A DNA stretch of 7,477 nt from positions 1 through 7,477 of the forward strand of contig CAYQAJ010000250.1 of NCBI GenBank assembly GCA_964415245.1, given 5' to 3'. The translations under genes were made by a program, and so were the position numbers. A model generated the notes under the pieces. The model was not told where the DNA came from, did no database searches, and saw only the letters and a list, made by a program, of their open reading frames with translations. Positions 4,397 to 7,477 of the stretch are shown here, piece after piece (within the stretch, counting starts at the first letter, position 1; each line of letters begins with the position of its first letter). Source of the DNA: CAYQAJ01 sp964415245 (GTDB taxonomy: Bacteria > Planctomycetota > Planctomycetia > Pirellulales > Pirellulaceae).

Positions 4397-6424
4397 TCAG
4401 CGGATGTTCACATGATACGGCAGCACGAGCACCGACGGCTCCGCGAACAGCCGCCGCAGAATCTCCGCCTCGCCCAAGAGCCGCGCGAGCTTCGGCTCGA
4501 TCATCGCGCCGCCGATCGAGGCGCCATCGACCAGGCCGCCGCCCACCAGCGGATCGCCCTGCCCCTCAGCCGATCCCAGAAGCTGATCGAAGAAGCTCTT
4601 GGGCGTCGGCAGGATCAGCGTCTCGACTTTGTCGTCTTCCTTCAGTCCCGCCGCCGTCTTGGCGTGTTTCATGGCGTCGCTGAGCGTGCCCAGCTCGTCG
4701 ACCAATCCATTTTCCTTGGCCTGTCGGCCGGTCCACACGCGTCCGCCAGCTAGCGTTTCGAGCCGCTCGGGTTCGAGGTGGCGTCCCTCGGCCGCCTTAG
4801 TGGTGAACTGACGGTACGTTTCCTCGAGCTGCCGCTTCCACACCTCGCGTTCGGAGTCGGTGAAACGATCCTCGCCCGACAATAGTCCGCTGTTGCGTCC
4901 TCGGCTGATGATGTCGGTCTTGAGGCCGATCTTCTCGTACAGCCCGCCCAAGGCGATTTTGCCCCCCACTACGCCGATCGAGCCCGTGAGCGTGCCGGGT
5001 TCCGCGAAGATGCGATCGCACCCCATCGAGATGTAGTAACCGCCGCTGGCCGCCACGTCGCCCATGCTGGCAATGACCGGCTTGTCGATTTGTGCGATCT
5101 CGCGCCAGATCAGGTCGCTGGCCAGGGCTGAGCCGCCCGGGCTATCGACCCGCAGCACGATGGCGGCTACGCTCTCGTCGTCGCGGGCCTGGCGGAGGGC
5201 TTTCACGATCGTGTCGCTGCCGAGCGTCTCGCCGCCGAACAGACTGATCGAGCTTTCGCCCGACATGATCGTGCCCACGGCGTACACCAGGGCGATCTTC
5301 TTGTTCTTGGTGCTGGCGGGGCGCGTGGGCTGGCCGCCGCCGAACAGATCGAGCAGCTTGAGCATGCCGGTCATGCCGCTGAAGTCGGTGTCGACGCTCT
5401 TCTTGCCGTAGTCGTGTACCAAGTCGACCTTGTCGGCGGCCAGCGACTCGCGGAAGTGGGAGTCGAGCTGGTCGTCGTAGGCCACCATGTCGATCAGCCC
5501 GGCTTCCTTGGCCTCGGCGGCGGAGAACATGCCGATATCGATCAGCTCCCGCACTCGCTCGGGCGCAAGGTGGCGATCGGCGGCGATCGTCTCGACCATC
5601 TGTGCGTAGATGTCGTCGAGCAGCCCTTCGTACTGCTTGCGGAACTCGGGGCTCATCCCATCGCGGGTGTATGGTTCGGCGGCCCCCTTGAACGCGCCGA
5701 CCTGCATCATGTCGGCCTCGATGCCCAGTTTGTCGAACAGCCCCTTATAGAAGGTCACCTCGGCCCGCACGCCGGGAATCATCAGCGAGCCCGACTCGGG
5801 CATCACGATCGAGTCGCACGCGGCGGCGACGAGATAGTCGGGGGTGGAGGCGGTGGTGAGCTTGGCGTAAACCTTCTTGCCCCCCGCGCGAACGCGGGCG
5901 ATAGCGGCACGCAGCTCGGTGAGCTTGCCGCGGCCGATCGACGCATCGCTCACGGTGAGCAGAATGGCGGAGACCTTGCTGTCGTCAGCGGCCCGGTCGA
6001 GCCGCGAGATCATGACGGGCAGGCTCGATCCGACTTCGACAAACAGGCCGAGCGACCCGGTTGTTTCGTCGAGCGACCCGGAAAGCGACAGGCCGGCCAC
6101 GGTAGCGCGCTTCGTATTGGGTTTCGCATCGTCTGCGGTGTCCGTGGTAGTTCGCGCCACCGGTACGTCGTCCGCCTCTTCGACAAATGGGCATGAGGGA
6201 TCCGGTTTCTCCGTGTCGCCCGCTGCGGCGGCAGACTTTGAATCTGCATCTTCACTCGCGGTTTTGTCACCGCCCGAGTCATCCACCCCGCTTGCGGTTT
6301 CGCGAGCGGCGCCGATTGACTCATCGTCCGCGGCAACGGTTCCACTCCCGACGAGCATCACTATCAGCGCACCAAGCGCGATCGCCGCCGCAAACGTTCG
6401 AACTGTGCGAAATGACATACGCAT
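4397..6424 (-). CDS. sppA: Signal peptide peptidase SppA, two-domain (67K) type
   Basis: This 675-residue serine protease of family S49 cuts leftover signal peptides in the membrane or periplasm. A basic N-terminus and hydrophobic segment (about residues 10-29, FAAAIALGALIVMLV region) ending in AxA form a signal peptide or anchor. An acidic, D/S/A/T-rich low-complexity linker follows (about 33-105). The two S49 repeats span roughly 110-330 and 375-595. The Lys-Ser dyad is complete: lysine of VGAFKGAAEPYTR at 246 and serine of GDVAASGGYY at 460. This matches the K209/S409 arrangement of E. coli SppA, with the lysine in the N-terminal and the serine in the C-terminal half. LRVDSPGGSA and TGSIGVVGGK are also typical. 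ATG 6424 is preferred over a GTG at 6439 and an ATG at 6418 because GGAG lies nine bases upstream. The long acidic linker is the only unusual part. Confidence 0.95.
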   Translation of the reverse strand: MRMSFRTVRTFAAAIALGALIVMLVGSGTVAADDESIGAARETASGVDDSGGDKTASEDADSKSAAAAGDTEKPDPSCPFVEEADDVPVARTTTDTADDAKPNTKRATVAGLSLSGSLDETTGSLGLFVEVGSSLPVMISRLDRAADDSKVSAILLTVSDASIGRGKLTELRAAIARVRAGGKKVYAKLTTASTPDYLVAAACDSIVMPESGSLMIPGVRAEVTFYKGLFDKLGIEADMMQVGAFKGAAEPYTRDGMSPEFRKQYEGLLDDIYAQMVETIAADRHLAPERVRELIDIGMFSAAEAKEAGLIDMVAYDDQLDSHFRESLAADKVDLVHDYGKKSVDTDFSGMTGMLKLLDLFGGGQPTRPASTKNKKIALVYAVGTIMSGESSISLFGGETLGSDTIVKALRQARDDESVAAIVLRVDSPGGSALASDLIWREIAQIDKPVIASMGDVAASGGYYISMGCDRIFAEPGTLTGSIGVVGGKIALGGLYEKIGLKTDIISRGRNSGLLSGEDRFTDSEREVWKRQLEETYRQFTTKAAEGRHLEPERLETLAGGRVWTGRQAKENGLVDELGTLSDAMKHAKTAAGLKEDDKVETLILPTPKSFFDQLLGSAEGQGDPLVGGGLVDGASIGGAMIEPKLARLLGEAEILRRLFAEPSVLVLPYHVNIR

Positions 6425-6433
6425 GATGGGAAA

Positions 6434-6437
6434 CTCC
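6434..6437 (-). promoter_or_regulatory. Shine-Dalgarno site of sppA
   Basis: GGAG on the minus strand at 6437-6434 is nine bases before ATG 6422-6424. It is the only clear ribosome-binding site in the window and decides the sppA start. Confidence 0.6.
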
Positions 6438-6554
6438 ACGGAGGGGGAAGACCGGATGCTCGATCAAATCGGGTGGCGCGGGCGCTCTGTTCGCTCCACC
6501 GCCCATTACAGCTATTGTGACATACGCGACTCGAATCCGACACACTGCTTTGGA

Positions 6555-7477
6555 TTACACAGAAACGGCGGCCGGGCTGCGGCTCTCGCCCGTCGCCCGG
6601 ATTGCCACTCCCAGCCGCTCGTCAATCGCCGCCGCCAGTGCCGCAATCGATGAGCGGTGGACGGCGCCCAACAAGCACACCTGAATCAGGTTCCGCCTTT
6701 CCAGGTACACGCTGCGGTGGTTCAGGGCGAAGCCTCGTTCCATGAGCCACTCGCCCAGCTCGCAGGCGGAGTTTCCCGCGGGCGGCTCGAACGTGATGAC
6801 TGTCGGCGCCGCGATCTCGGGCGGAGCGACCACACGGCAGCCGGCCGCTTCCAAGCGCGGACGCAGCATGTTGTGCAGTCGTCGGCGCGACGCGATCCGC
6901 GCGGCAATTCCCTCGTGCTCCAGTCGCCGTGCGGCCACGGCCAGCGCCGCGATGAGATTCGAAGAATGGGTGAACGGCACACCCTCGTCGACGTCGTACA
7001 GCCCCAGGTCGAGATACCGTGGAACGCGTGAGTCGGGCGCGATCGGCGCATCGTGAAACACCAGCGCCACGCCCGGGTACGCGGCCAGCGCCTTGCCGCT
7101 GGTGGCCGTGGCGAATGCCACGCCGCGACAATCGAGCGCCGCGGCCCCGAATGACGACACGGCGTCGAGACAAAGTCGCGCGCCGTGTTCGGCCGCCATC
7201 GCCCGCAGGCGATCGAGATCGTTCAAGACACCGGTCGACGTTTCGCAGTGCGTGGTCCAAAGCCACTTCGCCCGGGGCGCCCTAGCCAACGCGGACTCCA
7301 GCTCATCCCATGGAAGCGGCGCACCCCACGCCGCCTCGACGGTGCGATACGCGAGCCCGGCGCGGCGTGCATGATCGACCAGCCGCTCGCCGAATTCGCC
7401 GTTCACCGCCACCACGCCCGGTTCTCCTTTGCGGGCCAACTGCGCCGCCACGGCGTCGTTGGCCAGCGTGCCCGAAC
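6555..7477 (-). CDS. Class V aminotransferase, PhnW/AGXT-like (N-terminus outside window)
   Basis: This is a fold-type I, pyridoxal-phosphate-dependent aminotransferase of class V. The first visible residues, SGTLANDAVAAQL, match the cofactor phosphate-binding region near residue 60-70 of this family, so about 60 residues are missing beyond the window edge; 306 codons remain. Other marks are HCETSTGVLND, the cofactor-contacting aspartate in DAVSSFGA (7164-7166), and the Schiff-base lysine in TSGKALAAYPG (7092-7094). HRSVYLERRN lies near the C-terminus, and the frame ends with TAA at 6555. DAVSSFGA resembles 2-aminoethylphosphonate:pyruvate transaminase, but alanine- or serine-glyoxylate aminotransferases are equally possible, and no phosphonate genes are visible. 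sppA follows 130 bases downstream on the same strand. The GTG at 7449-7451 is internal, not the start. Confidence 0.88.
   Translation of the reverse strand, partial: SGTLANDAVAAQLARKGEPGVVAVNGEFGERLVDHARRAGLAYRTVEAAWGAPLPWDELESALARAPRAKWLWTTHCETSTGVLNDLDRLRAMAAEHGARLCLDAVSSFGAAALDCRGVAFATATSGKALAAYPGVALVFHDAPIAPDSRVPRYLDLGLYDVDEGVPFTHSSNLIAALAVAARRLEHEGIAARIASRRRLHNMLRPRLEAAGCRVVAPPEIAAPTVITFEPPAGNSACELGEWLMERGFALNHRSVYLERRNLIQVCLLGAVHRSSIAALAAAIDERLGVAIRATGESRSPAAVSV

Noticed and set aside
4157..4753. Open frame of about 198 codons on the plus strand across the sppA-VOC gap
   Set aside because: It runs through hairpins and tandem repeats and then antisense to sppA, and its translation is arginine/glutamine-rich noise without a domain.
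6425..6554. Promoter for sppA in the 130-base gap
   Set aside because: A TGTAAT word is present on the minus strand, but no matching -35 element at proper spacing is convincing.
5414..6653. Long open frames on the plus strand opposite sppA
   Set aside because: They lie antisense to a well-supported SppA with complete catalytic motifs. Their translations are low-complexity G/A/R/S-rich and match no family; GC-rich codon bias opens such frames.

Overview
The window is GC-rich chromosomal DNA, probably from a planctomycete of the Pirellulales type. This assignment is an inference from four things: the gene content, weak or absent Shine-Dalgarno sites, the long adenine-type methyltransferase, and many short dispersed repeats of a style I associate with planctomycete genomes. 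No 16S rRNA gene or other phylogenetic marker outside bL27 and Obg is present to settle it.

Layout. On the plus strand, the 3' end of rpmA (ribosomal protein bL27) is followed after 98 bases by a complete obg (ribosome-assembly GTPase), the usual rpmA-obg order. From 1307 to the right edge all genes lie on the minus strand. In transcription order they are: a class V aminotransferase cut by the window edge, a two-domain signal peptide peptidase SppA, a small VOC/glyoxalase-fold protein, and a large beta-class DNA methyltransferase. obg and the methyltransferase converge at 1210/1307. The minus-strand genes are separated by 130 to 355 bases and show no sign of being one functional operon.

The unusual part is the spaces between genes and the methyltransferase itself. 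At least seven short tandem arrays, most with a strict 7-base period but with unrelated unit sequences, occur before the start of obg, across its stop codon, between genes, and in frame inside the methyltransferase. Hairpin-forming elements accompany them at 199-213, 1270-1289, 3536-3600, 4183-4207, 4251-4285 and 4360-4384. The two at 4183 and 4360 are inverted copies of one element with a compensatory base-pair change.

The methyltransferase carries a C-terminal tail with the signature of a GIY-YIG nuclease-fold domain. Its two halves (GLF and YLG) are pushed apart by about 47 residues encoded by degenerate heptamer DNA. A second heptamer-derived insert sits in its target-recognition region between two copies of a DDTWxxRP motif. 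A single-chain modification protein with a degenerate nuclease domain, remodelled by repeats, is the best candidate here for something undescribed.
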